Positions 32,280-44,568 of a stretch of 64,000 nt of DNA are shown here, in pieces (positions within the stretch are counted from its first letter, which is position 1; each line of letters starts with the position of its first letter). The stretch covers positions 17,556-81,555 of the forward strand of contig BCIJ01000032.1 of the NCBI GenBank assembly GCA_001599935.1. Direction: 5' to 3'. Under the pieces are notes generated by a model, which saw only the letters and a program-made list of their open reading frames with translations, had not been told where the DNA came from and searched no databases. Made by a program: the position numbers and the translations under genes. This DNA is from Holtermannia corniformis. Its lineage: Eukaryota; Basidiomycota; Tremellomycetes; Holtermanniales.

Positions 32280-33131
32280 ATGGGTATCACTCGTGATTCG
32301 CGCCACAAGCGCGCCGCCACTGGCGCTCGCCGCGCTCACTACCGCAAGAAGAGAAAGTTTGAACTCGGTCGCCAGCCGGCCATGACCAAGCTCGACGGTC
32401 CCAAGCGTATCCACGAGGTCCGCGTCCGCGGTGGCAACATCAAGCACCGTGCGATCCGTCTCGACACGGGCAACTTTGCCTGGGGTTCCGAGCACGTTAC
32501 CAGGAAGACTCGGTTGATCGCTGTGGTGAGTAGCGAGCGGATCCTCGAGCTTTCGAGCTGACGCCTCGTAGCGCTACAACGCCTCGAACAACGAGCTCCT
32601 CCGTACCCAGACGCTCGTCAAGTCGTGCGTCGTCGAGGTCGACGCCACCCCCTTCCGCCAGTGGTACGAGGCCCACGTAAGTCTCGATCCATCCGCTCGC
32701 TTCCCTCGTAATAACACTCGCGCAGTACGCCCAGCCCCTGTTCCGCGGCGCCAAGCCCATCCTCGCCGAGGGCCAGACCGAGCCCGAAGCCGACAAGAAG
32801 CAATCGAACCACGTCCAGCGTATCCTCGCCGAGCGCAAAAAGGACGCCAAGATTGACCCGTTGCTCGAGCAGCAGTTCAAGGCCGGTCGTCTGCTCGCCG
32901 TCATCTCGTCTCGTCCGGGCCAGAGCGGTCGTGCGGACGGTTACATCCTCGAGGGCAAGGAGTTGGACGTGAGTCGCCTGACCGAGCGAAGCGAGGGCGG
33001 CGGGTGTGAGCGGGCCTGTCCCGCTCTCTCTTCTAATGCCCTTGCTTCGCCTAGCTCCTCAGTGACAACACTGACCACCCCAGTTCTACCACAAGAAGCT
33101 CCAGGTCCGCAAGGCCAAGCACGCCGCCTAA
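32280..33131 (+). CDS. RPS8: 40S ribosomal protein eS8
   Basis: Structural protein of the small cytosolic ribosomal subunit. Four exons encode about 205 residues: [53 protein letters not shown], then [17 protein letters not shown] and [15 protein letters not shown]. The end is [27 protein letters not shown], with a final KAKHAA. These are the canonical eS8 blocks in order and at the usual length. Introns are about 32524-32571, 32678-32724 and 32969-33082; the last (about 114 nt) is longer than the local norm. The start follows directly after an AG, so a leader intron may end there. Confidence 0.97.
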
Positions 33132-33383
33132 ACGCCTAGACCCACTCGAGCACGATCAAAGCAAGAGTAGGGCTAGACGAGCGCGTTTGTACTATTGGGT
33201 TGCAGTTTGGGTCTGATGAATACCTGAGCCCGCACTGGAGTGATTGCTGCGAGATCTGCGTCGTGCAGCACGAAGAACTGAGCAAGGCGGTGGAGGTCGT
33301 CCACTTGCCACCGCCATCGAGCCTTGATCATCAATCAGATTCTCTGACTACAGTACCATTCTTTCACTTGACTTATCCACACA

Positions 33384-34330
33384 ATGCCATCAACAGACCT
33401 ATGTCTGAGCTGCCTTTCAACTCCTCGTCCCTCGAATCCCTCTTCCGTTCACAAACAGGAGTCGTTCCGAACGCCCTGCTGCCAATCGCCAATCTGCAGC
33501 CCCTGCTTATCCCGCAATCCACGATTGAAGTCCTACGTCCCGTGTCTGCGCTGCGGGGATGTGAGAGACGGCTTGGAGGCTGTACGAACACGGCGGTAAG
33601 TTTCACTCACGATGGACGCGGTTACTGATCCTGCGGCAGGAGACAGAGCGAGGCAGCTGACGAGGTCATCTTTGCGATCGGCGACGACGACGACCCGCCA
33701 GGGTATGAAGATGCTTGCGTGGGTGATCGCGATCCAGTTATCGAAACTGGTCAAGATGAGATCGGCCGCCAACAGGCAACGCAAGACCAACTCCAAGTCC
33801 ATGAAGTACGCCATAAAGTCGTTCGAGGCGATACCCTGCGCTCGATCGCGATACGATACGCGGCCGATGTGAGTTTCCAATCAGCAAGGGCTGGGCAATC
33901 GCTGACTTGCGCACAGCCACACGACCTAGTCAAACTCAACAACCTGCCACCAACAGCCTTGCATACGCATCCGCATCTCTTACAAACTCGTCGAGAGTTG
34001 ATCATTACGCGTCGGCTATGCCCCGTTGAGGCCGATCCCGCGCGCGTGTCAGACGACATAGCCGCCGCGCGGGAGAAAGAGCGCCAGATCAAACGCTTTC
34101 AACTGATCACCAAAACGACGGATCCATCGATCGGTCGTGCGTATGTCGCGCTGCAGGAGCTCGACTCGGATGCGGATGCGGGTGGGGAGGCGATGGATGG
34201 GAAGAAGCGTGTTGGCACTGTTGGAGCTGTCGAGAGGTTCTTTGAGGATGATGATTGGGCACGAGGGGAGGGCGCGAGCGGGGTGCGACGGACGGAGGGT
34301 GGGGGTGGGTGGAAGGCTGTGAAGGGATAG
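33384..34330 (+). CDS. LysM-domain protein with N-terminal Cys cluster (LYSMD type)
   Basis: About 280 residues and without signal peptide, so probably intracellular like LYSMD1/2-type proteins rather than a secreted chitin-binding effector. N-terminus: a zinc-ribbon-like Cys set (CLSC, TPCCQSPICSPC, PCLRCGD). Middle: acidic linker IGDDDDPPGYED, then a LysM domain HKVVRGDTLRSIAIRYAAD-PHDLVKLNNL, with LIITRRL closing. The tail is charged. Introns of about 45 and 51 nt fall at 33595-33639 and 33870-33917; the latter splits the LysM domain. Start ATG at 33384. Role unknown; this Cys-cluster plus LysM layout suggests a protein-interaction or ubiquitin-linked adaptor, which is inference. Confidence 0.75.
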
Positions 34331-34782
34331 GCGGGTGATGGACTGCGAGGTTGTATGTTGTGCATGTAGCAAGCTGCGCGAGGACGATTACGGACGGAGC
34401 GCGGGATGATTATCGACTAGTTTGCAGCAAGGATCGCAGTGGCCAGTCAGCGCTTCAGTCTGTTGTTGAGCTGAACCGCATCTCTGGGACAGCCTTGTGG
34501 CTCGAACGACTTGGGTTCACTGTACGCACAGTCAGACATCAAATCTTCCAACCACCAACCAGGTGCAGTTGACCACTTTGATGACTGCATCGCGCACACG
34601 TATAATATCCAACATCCTCTGCAATGCCAGCACTGGCCGCAACCCACTAGCGCCGTTGCAAGCCTACACTCCCCCATCGCGCGCTTTCGCGCCGAATTCC
34701 AACCCAAGAGCAAAATGCGCCAATCGAGCATCGACCGCAAATCCTTTTGCGCCGTAATCTACGGCGCGTCAACAACCTAGAT
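34331..34782. other. Intergenic region between convergent genes
   Basis: No gene found. It lies between the 3' ends of the LysM gene and the Nudix gene and should hold both terminators. Open frames here show no domain. Confidence 0.5.
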
Positions 34783-35909
34783 TTATCCCACAGCGACAGA
34801 CGCAGACACACCCTGCAGACGCTGATACAGCCCCTCGAGGGGCACGACGCGCTTGATGATGTGTTCGCCTGGTTCTAGGTTTTGTTCGGGTTCTGGATCG
34901 TTTGAGGAGAGCTTGACGTCGATGGTTACGAGGTGCATGTTGGCGCCGGACATGCTGGGCGGGTTAGCTGTGCTCTGACCTCGCTCGGCACGACTGGTGA
35001 GGCTAGGAAAAGGCGGGGATATGACCGCGGAGTCGTCTCGATGTATTGTACATTAAGATGGACGGGCTACGATGGCGCATGACCCGATACTTGCTGGGGT
35101 CGATGCAAACTTGATACGATCCCGTGCAATGACAGAACTGCACTCACCCGGGATCATTGACCAGTACGGCCGACACGTCGCGCACCGTAGCTTCACCTTT
35201 TGCGCCATAGCCCGTCTCCTCGTGCAGTTCGCGCAGTGCCGTTTTCCTGTCGGGTGTCTCGTTAGGCCCATGTCTTGGGCACGCAAGTCGAGGGGAAGGA
35301 CGTACTCTGGCATCTCTCCTTCGTCAATCAAACCTGCTGGTAGTTCTGCGCACAATTAGGTCTACACTTGGAGGAGAGACGCTACTGACCGATCGCGGTG
35401 GCGCCGACGGGGGGTCTGTATTGCTCGATGATGATGGTGGATGTGGGGCGAGAGGGGTGTTGCAGCAGTGCAAGGATCGCGACGGCTTTGATGTATCAGC
35501 TCCAATATCGATACCACTCGAACAGGAACAGAAGAGCCAGACTGGCTGAGCCGAGTGGAGGCTGTCGGTACTCACCATCGACGCCCGCCTTGGACCGAGT
35601 CGAGCGATTCGCCGTCTCCCAGGTACGCTACCCACGTCAGACCCTATCCTTCATCCACACAGCCGACAATAGCCGGCAACACACCTCCTTCCCCTCCTGA
35701 TCCTGCCACTGGATCTTTTGGAGCTTCAACCACTTTGCCTCGCCCGGCTGCACATCTTCCACTTTGAGGATCTTGGCGTCTTGGCTGTATGGCATGAGGG
35801 ATGCTCTGGCTCCTGCTGTTGAGTGGGTTGGTGTTCTGTATGATCGTAGTAGAACCCGGGCTTGTGCTGATACTGAGGATGGCAGACAGCGCATGAGGAT
35901 GGTCGCCAT
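34783..35909 (-). CDS. YSA1: ADP-ribose diphosphatase (Nudix hydrolase, Ysa1/NUDT5 type)
   Basis: Hydrolyses ADP-ribose and related ADP-sugars to AMP and sugar phosphate. Once spliced the protein reads KWLKLQKIQWQDQEGKERTW, DAVAILALLQ, IIEQYRPPVGATAI, ELPAGLIDEGE and a perfect Nudix box: G-x5-E-x7-RELHEETGY, rebuilt across the exon junction at about 35303/35247. VLVNDPG, MSGANMHLVTIDV and a short tail follow. The ATG at 35909 gives an Arg/Ser-rich N-terminus that may target mitochondria. The intron before MSGANMH is about 185 nt, others 40-60 nt. Length of roughly 270 residues fits the family. Confidence 0.88.
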
Positions 35910-36191
35910 CAGGCCGACGTCATGGAGCGTGGTTATCTTCGACTTGCTAGCTATCCTAGCATTCAACCAATTTGGAGATTGTTAGAACACCTAGCAATTA
36001 TATAGCAAAACACGCGACTTCAGCAAGACAGCTGTTGAGATGCCGCACCGCCCCGCACCAGCACTCGACAATCTCAAAGCATATCCTGACCCTCCTTTCG
36101 TCCTCCCCCAACACACCTCAAGTCGAAGGCGCTCGCTCTCACTGGCGTGCGCCCCATCACTTACGAACCGTGCGCGAGCTTATGCACCGCC

Positions 36192-38072
36192 ATGGGCCAG
36201 CTCTCGCACTTTTTCCTCTCGCGCGAACGCGTCCTGTCGGCCACAGACCCAGATCCAGGCAAGGTCATTGGAACCAGCAGGCAGAAATGGTATTTCGGTC
36301 TCGGTGCGTCTTCTCGTATGCATGGAACCTCGGACGCTCGCTAATTGATGGTGGGGTGGCAGTCGTCGCACAGGCCGTCGTAGTTGGCGGACTGGTGATT
36401 GCCGTCTTTGCGCAGATTGAGGTACGTGCTACCGAGGTGCGAGGCGGACGCTGGCTGAGCTCGGCGTAGCGCAATATCCCGTACCAAACGCCTCTATTAC
36501 GCACGGTACCCGTCTACCTCGCCATCTTTGTTCTTGCAGAGTACGTCTGGCCGCACCGCAACCTCCTCTCCACCACTCACGATCAACTTCAGAATCTTCT
36601 CATGCTTCTTCGTGTTTGATGCCCTACGCGCACGCAACATCGTCCAAGTCCGCCCTGTCCAGCCCTGATCACAATACAGCACTGACGCACACACCTCAGA
36701 TCTTCCTCCACCTCGCGTTCATGCTCTCGCTGTTTGTCTACAGTATACTGCAAATCTCGCAGACGCGCAAGGCGTTGCAGGATGAAGGCGATTCTGTTGG
36801 GTGCGATCAGGGCGGGGCGTATTGGGTGCGTTGTGCGGCAGCTTGTGATCGGGTGCTGACGCTGTGTTTCGCTTTGCTCAATTGTTTTCGCTCCTGTCAT
36901 CTCTGCCATGCCGACGTGCTCTGCTATGCGTCAACCGCCTCCTATACGTCAATCGCCCACCACCATAGTCATGCACAGGCCCAGACTCACTCTACACCCT
37001 CGTCCGCCGACTGCTCATCACCGTCCCTGTCCTAATCGGCACTTCAACCCTCGCACTCTCCATCCTCTCGTACGACCTGTACCGCGAGTTTGGCTGGACA
37101 GTGTTCACGATTGTCGGCGGCAGCCCAGAGCTCAAGACGCTGCATCGACAATACCAGACGCTGATCAGTCTGTTGAAGATGACGCTGTTCTTTGCGGTTG
37201 CTTTCTGCCTGTCGGTGCGTGCGGTACGTGATGGGGGTTAGGAGCTGATGCATGCGATGGCTAGTTTTTGATCCTCGTGACGTCGATCAAGCAGGCGCCG
37301 GCAGAGTTGTGAGTATTGGGAAGCGCGAGCTGTGGCCTTGGCTGATCAACAGCGTCATCACGATCATTGCACTGCCCGTCGCGGCACTACTGATGCTGAT
37401 CACCGGCTGGGCCCTCCGCGTCGAAAACAAGCCGTGCGTACGAACGCTCTCCCGCAAGCCACGATACTGACAACTCGCAGCGTCATGGCAGGCAGTCTGG
37501 TGTTCATGGTCGCTGGTCTGGTCTACTTCATGTACGACCCGGTCCGGCAGACGGATGAGCAGACAGCTGACGTTGTACACGCGCAGATACAAGCTTGCGT
37601 CCATGTGGCTCCCGCGCACACGCAAGCTATACGATAGTACGCGCGCAACGATGGCCGTGCTCTGTGAGTTTCGATAGTGCTATTGTGCGTGGCTGAGCAA
37701 GCTTAGCGATCGTGTCCATCATCCTGCTTGTGCGTCCCGGCGACGCGCGACCGTCAAGCTAACCTATTGCAGTCTGTCACATTCGTGTACGCGTGTCTGT
37801 GCATGTCAAACTTTGACCGGGTGAGTCTGAGCCCGTGCTTGACATCGCTGAGCTCGCTGACGCTCGCTTGCAGGGGTTGATCCAAGCGCACCGTACGTCC
37901 TCCCGAAGATCCCAACCCGTCCGTCCGTCGAGCACTCACATGCACAGAAAACCCGGTCAACAAGACGAGCTTGCTGCCAATGACCCAAGCCGCACCCGCC
38001 GAACCGGATGGCGCTAACGAGAAACAACGACCTGGCGCGGCGACAGAGCCCGACAGGCTGACGATCGAGTGA
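36192..38072 (+). CDS. UPF0658 Golgi-apparatus membrane protein
   Basis: Multi-span membrane protein of a conserved fungal family known mainly from fission yeast localisation to the Golgi; biochemical role unknown. N-terminus MGQLSHFFLSRERVLS, then successive spans: VVAQAVVVGGLVIAVFAQIE, TVPVYLAIFVLAE, FLHLAFMLSLFVYSILQISQ, LITVPVLIGTSTLALSILS, FLILVTSI, PWLINSVITIIALPVAALL, AGSLVFMVAGLVYF and SIVSIILLVTVTFVYACLC. Between spans lie the family segments YDLYREFGWTVFTIVGGSPE and YQTLISLLKMTLFFAVAF. About nine short introns. The ATG at 36192 is chosen because it opens the frame of the conserved N-terminal exon. Confidence 0.85.
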
Positions 38073-38311
38073 TGAGTGATACCCGTGACGAGACGAGACG
38101 ACCATGTATAATCATGTGATTCACGCTGCGTCGCGGCGTCGGCGTTGAGCTTAGGCGTGAGGAGCTTTTGCGTTATTGCTGCTGCAAGCCTACCTTGCGC
38201 CCATGAAGCACATGAAAGAACACGCACATTGATCGCGGAGGATACAGGATTGTTGAATTTTGAGTGCGCGACCATCGTTGTGCGTTTCGGTGGATCAACA
38301 ACTGTACTACC

Positions 38312-41257
38312 ATGGCGCCAAGAAGCAGAGCGGCAGTCAAACAGACGGGAAAGCGCAAGGCGGCGCACACACCAACCGAGGTCAGTCCCAGCCTGCACTG
38401 TCCATTCTCGGCTAGAGCTCACTCTCCAGCCGGCGGCAAAGAAGTCCAAAGGCGGCGCTGCAGCCCCCGTAGTCGAACGCGGACCAACAGGCAAACCGAA
38501 GCGGAGACCAGATCAGCCCAAAAAAGTCAAGCTCAGAGACCAGAAGCTGATCCCGGTCCCCGAGACGACGTTTGCACGTTCAGAGGATGAGGATGAGAGT
38601 GAGGATGAATTGGATGTTGGCGGTGATGAGGGGCTGGATTATATCCAGGCGGGTGCGGGGTTCTTGAAGGGCCTTGATGCGAATGCGCTGAGTCGGTGGG
38701 TGCTGTGGAAGGGGGGAGATGGATAGCAGCTGATGTACGATAGCTCGGTCAAGGAGACAAACAGGCTACATGAGCTAGCAAAGGCTCGTGAACCGTTGCC
38801 GAAGCGTAGAAAGGCCAGCCGCTCGCCTTCAGTCGGGACCGTCTCTACGCTCGATTCAGACGCAGAGTTGTCCGACTTTGACTCGGATATTGACATGAAC
38901 ACGACCGACGCGGGTTCAAGCGACGACGCCGGCCTCCGAGCGGGCTACGACGACGTCTCCGACTCGGAGTCTGATGACGAACAAGTTGAGCGCCGATCCA
39001 AGAAGAAGGCTCAGCGCGAGACTGGGGCGTCCGAGGCAGCGTACGAGTCGAAAGCGCGCGCACGATGGGCCTCGAAACCAGATGACAAAGAGAGCGATAC
39101 AGTCGAGGTTTCGCATCTGCCGATCAAGTTGCCGACGGGAGAGATCCAGCGCGTACAGGGCACGACGCGGATGCCTGCGCCTGCGAAGAAGCCGGTCAAG
39201 CAAGAGTCGGACAGTGAGGATGAGGTGGAAGACGAGGAAGAGGACGAGGCAAGCGGGGACGAGGTGACAAAGATGGCGGGCGTCAAGGGCCGCTTTGGCA
39301 GGCTCGGCGTCGCCGACATTGTCGCTGGTAACTTCAAGTCGCGCGAAAAGCTCGCGATCGCAAAGGAGCAAATTGCGCGTGTGGGCGCAGAGATCCTCGC
39401 AGGCGGCGAATTGATCGATAATGTGGGTCTTCTTCACTTGCTTGGGCTGCGCTGATAGACAACAGGCACCGCTCCTGACGCGCATGTCAACCTTCGCACT
39501 CCCGACCGTACCCAGCCCCGAAGATGGCCAACCACCCCTCACCGTCCCCGCCTCGATCCGAGGCCTAGCCTTCCTCTCCCAGCTCGCAGTCTACAAAGAC
39601 TTGATCCCAGGCTATCGGATCCGAGAGCTCACGGCGCTCGAGCAGGCCGAAAAAGTCCGAGACGAGGTCCGCCGTCTGCGCGAGGGCGAGAAACTGCTCG
39701 TGCGCAGCTACAAATCGTATCTCAAGATGCTCGAGGCCGAGATCAAGCGTAAGTGCTGCGGATCTCATGGGACGTGTGCTGATTCAGGCAGAGAAAACAC
39801 CGCTCGCGAGCGTCAGCTTAAAGTGTCTCTGTGAGCTCTTGACAGCCGCGCCGCACTTCAACTTTAGTGAGAATATTATGGGCGTGGTGATTGCGCGCCT
39901 CGGGCGGCGGTCGTGGGAGGCGGTGCGTGGCTGCATTGACAATTGATAAGGGCTGACCGCTCAGGACTCCGAGCTCGTCTCCAAAACGCTCATCGCCGTC
40001 TTCAAAGCCGACATTGCCGCCACGCACTCACAAACGCTCGTTCGGCTTCTCGCGCGCATGATCAAAGAACGCAAATTCCAAGTCCACCCCAACGCACTCG
40101 CCCCGCTCCTCCACCTTCGTCTCCGGAGTGAACTCGACCCGACAGAAAAGCAGAAAAAGGGCAAGGGCAAGCAGAGGCAAGAGATTAAATTCAAGAGTGA
40201 GAAGCGAAAGGAGTGGATGACGAAGAATATGAAAAAGGCGATGAAGGAGCGCAAGGAGATTGAGCGCGATATGGACGAGGCAGAGGCAGAGGTCGATGTC
40301 GAGGAGCGCGCGACGATTGTAAGTGATGTGGTCCGTAGGCGGGGTTCGCGATCCTGATGCGGCTCAGCAAACGGAGACGCTCAAGAATCTGTTCGTACTC
40401 TACTTTTTGATCCTCAAGAGTCCGACGCGGTCGCCACTGTTGCCGGCGGCGCTCGAAGGTCTGGCGCGGTTTGCCCATCTCGTCAACATCGACTTTTTCC
40501 GGGATCTCTTGCTCGTGCTGAAGAAGATCATCCGGGATGAGAGCGCAGAGGATGAGGACGATGCGGGACACGATGTGGCGATCAACGGCCGGAGAGTGCG
40601 ATTGAGGCTGTTGGCGATCGTGACGGCTTTCGAGTTGCTGTCGGGGCAGGGTATGTCTCTCGTTTGGTTATCGCGCCAAGACTGACCGGCCCAGGCGAGG
40701 CACTCAACATCGACCTGAACGACTTTATGAATCAACTCTTCATCCTCCTCACCCCTCTATCGTTCGACACCAATATTGAAGAAGTTCCCGTCAACTCTGT
40801 CGGACGGCGCGGTAAACCTCCAACCCCGACTCTCGGCCTCGTCTCGAACCCGCTCAAAGGCAGAAACGTGCATCAATCTACGACGGCCGACCTTGTGTTC
40901 CGCTGCCTACAAGCAATCTTCTTCTCCCGACACGCTTCGACCGCCTCGTCGCCGCCGTGGCGCGCGGCAGCGTTTGCCAAGCGCCTGCTCGAGTGCTCAC
41001 TCCACCTACCGGCCCCGACCGCTGTCCGCGCGCTCGTATTTGTACGCCAGTTGATCGTGCGCGAGCCAAAACTCGAGAGCATGCTGTCGACCGAGGACCG
41101 GCTGCAGGACGGCGTGTACCGACCCGAACTCGACGACCCGCAGCTGTGTAATCCATTCGCGGCTAGTTTCTGGGAGCTCGACGTGCTCATTCGGGGGCAC
41201 TATGATCAGGGAGTGAGGAACGAGGCCAAGCGGATTGCCGAGGGCAAATTTGTATAG
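38312..41257 (+). CDS. NOC3: Nucleolar complex protein 3 (pre-60S export; replication-linked)
   Basis: Noc3 acts with Noc2 in intranuclear transport of pre-60S particles and, in yeast, in loading of replication factors. Roughly 850 residues with eight short introns. N-terminus basic (RSRAAVKQTGKRK), then a Lys-rich stretch, acidic regions (SEDEDESEDELDVGGDEG and another near residue 280) and LDYIQAGAGFLKGLD. The NOC3 core reads IRGLAFLSQLAVYKDLIPGY, RELTALEQAEKVRDEVRRLR, YKSYLKMLEAEIKQKTPLA, LKCLCELLTAAPHFNF and IMGVVIARLG. The CBF domain part reads FSRHASTASSPPWRAAAFAK and ends with NPFAASFWELDVLIRGHYDQ. The start MAPRSRA is at 38312. One intron uses the second of two close acceptors (…TTCAGGCAG) to keep frame. 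Confidence 0.92.
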
Positions 41258-41387
41258 TCATGCATTGCATCGTACGTCGCTCAGCGTTGGCAATGGTTGC
41301 ATGGCCGAGCAGCACTAGCAAGCACTTGCTACATCACAAGAACCCAAAGCTAGCCAAGGCATCTCACAGATCAAAATGTGAAGCCTA

Positions 41388-44300
41388 TTAGCCGTCAGTA
41401 ATGGCACTGTCAAACGGATCGTGCTCACCGTTGGCTGCCGCACCCGGTGCTAAACACGACTGGTGGATGATATTCAGCGCCTTGATGGCGTCCTTTTCGT
41501 CAATGACTGTTGCACGTCAGCTAAGCACGAACACTGACGCGCACGCACCACAACTAATGTTGATCTCGCTCGCGCCTTGCGAGATCATCTCAATGTTGAT
41601 CCCGCCACGAGCGAGGGTCGCAAACATCTGCCCGGCAAGACCGATCGCGTTGCGCATCTGCTTGCCGACAAGCGACAGGATGGCCATATCCTCCGAGATG
41701 GAGATCTATCGAGTCAGCCAGGCGTCACGGCGCGCAGACTTACGTGGCCGATCTTTTCCAGATCCCGTACCAGGCGGTCGAGCTGCTTTTTGTTCATAAA
41801 GTTTTGCAACGCCATCGAGACCTGTGCGGGTCAGTTCGCGCTCGAAGTTGAAGCGCAACACTAACATGCACTTCGCTCGTCGAGATGAGATCGACGACGA
41901 CGCCGGCGCGGTCGAGGATGCCAAAGATCCGAGCCAAGAAGCCGTGCGAGATGGTCTTGCGGTTCGAATGGATGTTGATGACAATGATCGAGTCTTTGAT
42001 CGTGACGGCTGTCGGGAGCCGCGAGTCGAGCTTTGCGCTGGGCGGGTTCGGATCCCGGCCGCGTTCAGCATGGGAGATGCCCTCTGGGTACGCCGCGTCT
42101 GGGTAGATGACTGTTCCCTCGCCCTGTGGGTTCTCGACATTCTTGATCCGGATCGGGATCTTGGCCCGGATGACCTGCTCCATGGTGAATGGGTGGATGA
42201 CCTCGCTGCCGTAGTACGTGAGCTCGGCAGCCTCGTCGGGGGTGATGACGGGCACGAGGCGTGCAGTTGGGACTTTGCGCGGATCGGCGGTGAAGATGCC
42301 GTCGACCTCTTTCCAGACTTGCAGCTCCGAGGCGTTGATGCCGACGGCGCAGAGAGCTGCGCAGAGGTCGGTGTAGCCGCGGCCGATCTGAGCAAGCAGT
42401 GAGCCGGGCACGGGGCCAAAGTAGCCTGGTCGGGTTAGCATGAACGGGGACCGATGCGACAGCTTACCCGTGATGACGGGCACACGGTCACCGCAGTCCT
42501 CGATGCGTTCGCCGAGCTTTTGCGCAAGCTTGTCGTAGAACGTCTGGTCGAGCTGCGCAACACCCTGGTCGCCCGCAGCGGCCAACGAGGCATCGTCGAG
42601 TGAAGCCAGTGTAGCATCGACAATCGTATCGAGCACGACGAGCTCCGAGTCGATCCCCTGCGGTGTCAGTGGAGACCTGCTAGCACAGCTGCAACTCACT
42701 CTATCTCTCAGTGAAGCGGCGACAATCTTGCACGCTAATCGCTCGCCGGTGCCGACGATGGAATCTTGACTTCGTGGCGAGATCTCGTCGATGATCTGGG
42801 ATGTCAGCGGGGTGCGGGGAGAGTGACTTGAGGTGCTGGAGCTTGACCTGCCATCTCGCGTGCGACGGTGGCTTCAAGACGCAGAAAACATTACACGGTG
42901 CGAGGTAGGTGTCTAATCCTGCACCTCTCCGCCTTGAGATTAAGTCTCGAGCGGTTTGATCGTCCCACAGAGCACCGCTTAGCAACACTGAAGCGTGGGA
43001 GACGCAGGCACTCGACCCAGTACGACAACCACCGGGCAGCACCGTCCCTGCTGATAGTAAAGCTCTCCGCACGGGCCGACTTCCCAACGCCATATTCCCC
43101 GTAGCCTTTGTGCTGTCTATGCAAGCGTCCGCGCTATGCTATCGCTCGAAGCACGACGTGCAGGTACTCGATCTCACTCCTACTCCCGCGGCTGATGCCG
43201 TCCAAGAAAAGCTCAAAGCCAAAACGGCTGCGAGTTCTGTAACAAGCCAGCGTAGCGTACGCAATGTGTGCAGCTGCTTGAACCTGACTCTTGCGTCAGA
43301 CTGTTGACGCTTGGTCACTTGTGCGTAGCCACGCCCGGCTTCAAAATGCGGCCGAGTAAGAACGGGTCTCGCTTTCGCCCCCAAGGTCATCTCGATGAAG
43401 GTGATCATCCCTCGCACGACAGACCTCGCGCTGCCGACACGGACCGTCCGCCGACTCGACGTACATCATCCGGATAGAGTGGATGATTGCCGCAAGTCGA
43501 GGGACGGCAGCTCCGGAGTAGGCGTTCCAGGCGGACTGTGGATAGCTTTGACAGCTATATCCAGTTCGTCATTTCGCTATCCGACGTCTGTGCAGATCCT
43601 TCCTGTCGCTGTTGATCTGTGTGCGCGACGCTTTGAGCGGCAAGTAGACAAGCGCAGCGATGGCGGCTACAGCGCCGGCGCGTGCCCGGCTCGTCCAAGA
43701 GACGAGCAGCGCGTGATGAGTGTCTCCTAGCCATTCGTAGCACAGCAATCCCAAACCACCACCCGCAGCCAAGACCAAGATAGACCCCGCACCCAGAGAC
43801 TCGTACTGACCTGTGCAGCGGCCAAGAACGCTCTCAAGCCTTCACAGTCCGCCTCAATCTCCTTTACCAGTTCGTCCCTCATCTCGTCGCCTTTAACGGC
43901 CGCATACGCCGCTTTCAGATGATCCTGTTTCAGGATATCGACGGTTGCGTTGAATCCTTGCTGGGCGGGGGCTTGGGCAGACGGGGTGGTCGGACTAGGT
44001 GGGGAATAGGATCTTGTAGACGATTGGAAAGGGCTGGGCGATGCGCTCCGCCCAGAGGGGGTGATTTCAAGATCTCGTAGGCTTGAAATGGAGCTGGCCA
44101 GCCCCGTCGCAGAAGAGGGCGGGAAGAAACCGGATCCGACACGTTTAGGGTAGATGGGCGTTTGGGAACCGGATCGGGTGGTGTTGGGACTGGGAGGGGG
44201 GAGGAGGGCTTCGCGTGAAGCTTTGAGTAGGAGGTTGGTTGTGCCTAGGGCTTTGGTGTGGGATGAACGGGCTGAGCAGACGATGGCGACGCGTGAGGAG

Positions 44301-44568
44301 GCGAGGTAGGATCTGGCGGGTGAGCGAGCGTCAGCGAGCTGCAAGCTTTACTTTTTTCGAGTGACCGGCGAATGCTTGCGTAGCAATCATATCTCATGAG
44401 TCCTGGCCTGCTCTGTGCAATCACCGAGCTGGCCTAGAGCGCTCCGCCGACTCACTCGACGATCCGCCCGATACTGTCCAAACTCTTGCCGACGCTCGTC
44501 CCGCCGTATTTCTGGATGATCCATGGCGCGGGCGGCGCTGGGTTCTGGATCAGCTCTGGCTCGCTCAT
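41388..44568 (-). CDS. HOM3: Aspartate kinase
   Basis: Catalyses phosphorylation of aspartate, the first step towards methionine and threonine. First exon WIIQKYGGTSVGKSLDS carries the nucleotide-binding KxGGTS motif; next SRVAIVCSARSSHTKALGTT with a fungal insertion; then IIDEISPRSQDSIVGTGERL, LVVLDTIVDATLA, VPVITG, IGRGYTDLCAALCAVGINA, VWKEVDGIFTADPRKVPTAR and LTYYGSEVIHPFTMEQVI. The C-terminal ACT domains contain IVINIHSNRKTISHGFLARI and HVSVALQ, so feedback control by threonine is expected. About 585 residues. It starts MSEPELIQNP at 44568. One intron (42796-43810) is 1,015 nt long, against 35-60 nt for most others; a second near 44316-44455 is about 140 nt. Confidence 0.93.
42796..43810 (-). 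other. Exceptionally long intron of aspartate kinase with internal open frame
   Basis: The intron sits exactly between FLAAAQ and IIDEISPRSQDS, where homologues are continuous. Same-strand open frame 43569-43805 encodes a hydrophobic stretch (SILVLAAGGGLGLLCYEWL, GAVAAIAALVYLPLKAS) ending RRRIAK. Another frame, 43139-43417, has a weaker coding look. It could be a nested gene or an old insertion; no transposon signature is visible. Confidence 0.6.

Noticed and set aside
38916..39542. Minus-strand open frame of 208 codons within NOC3
   Set aside because: Antisense of the acidic and core segments of NOC3; leucine/arginine-rich composition is the complement of Asp/Glu codons.
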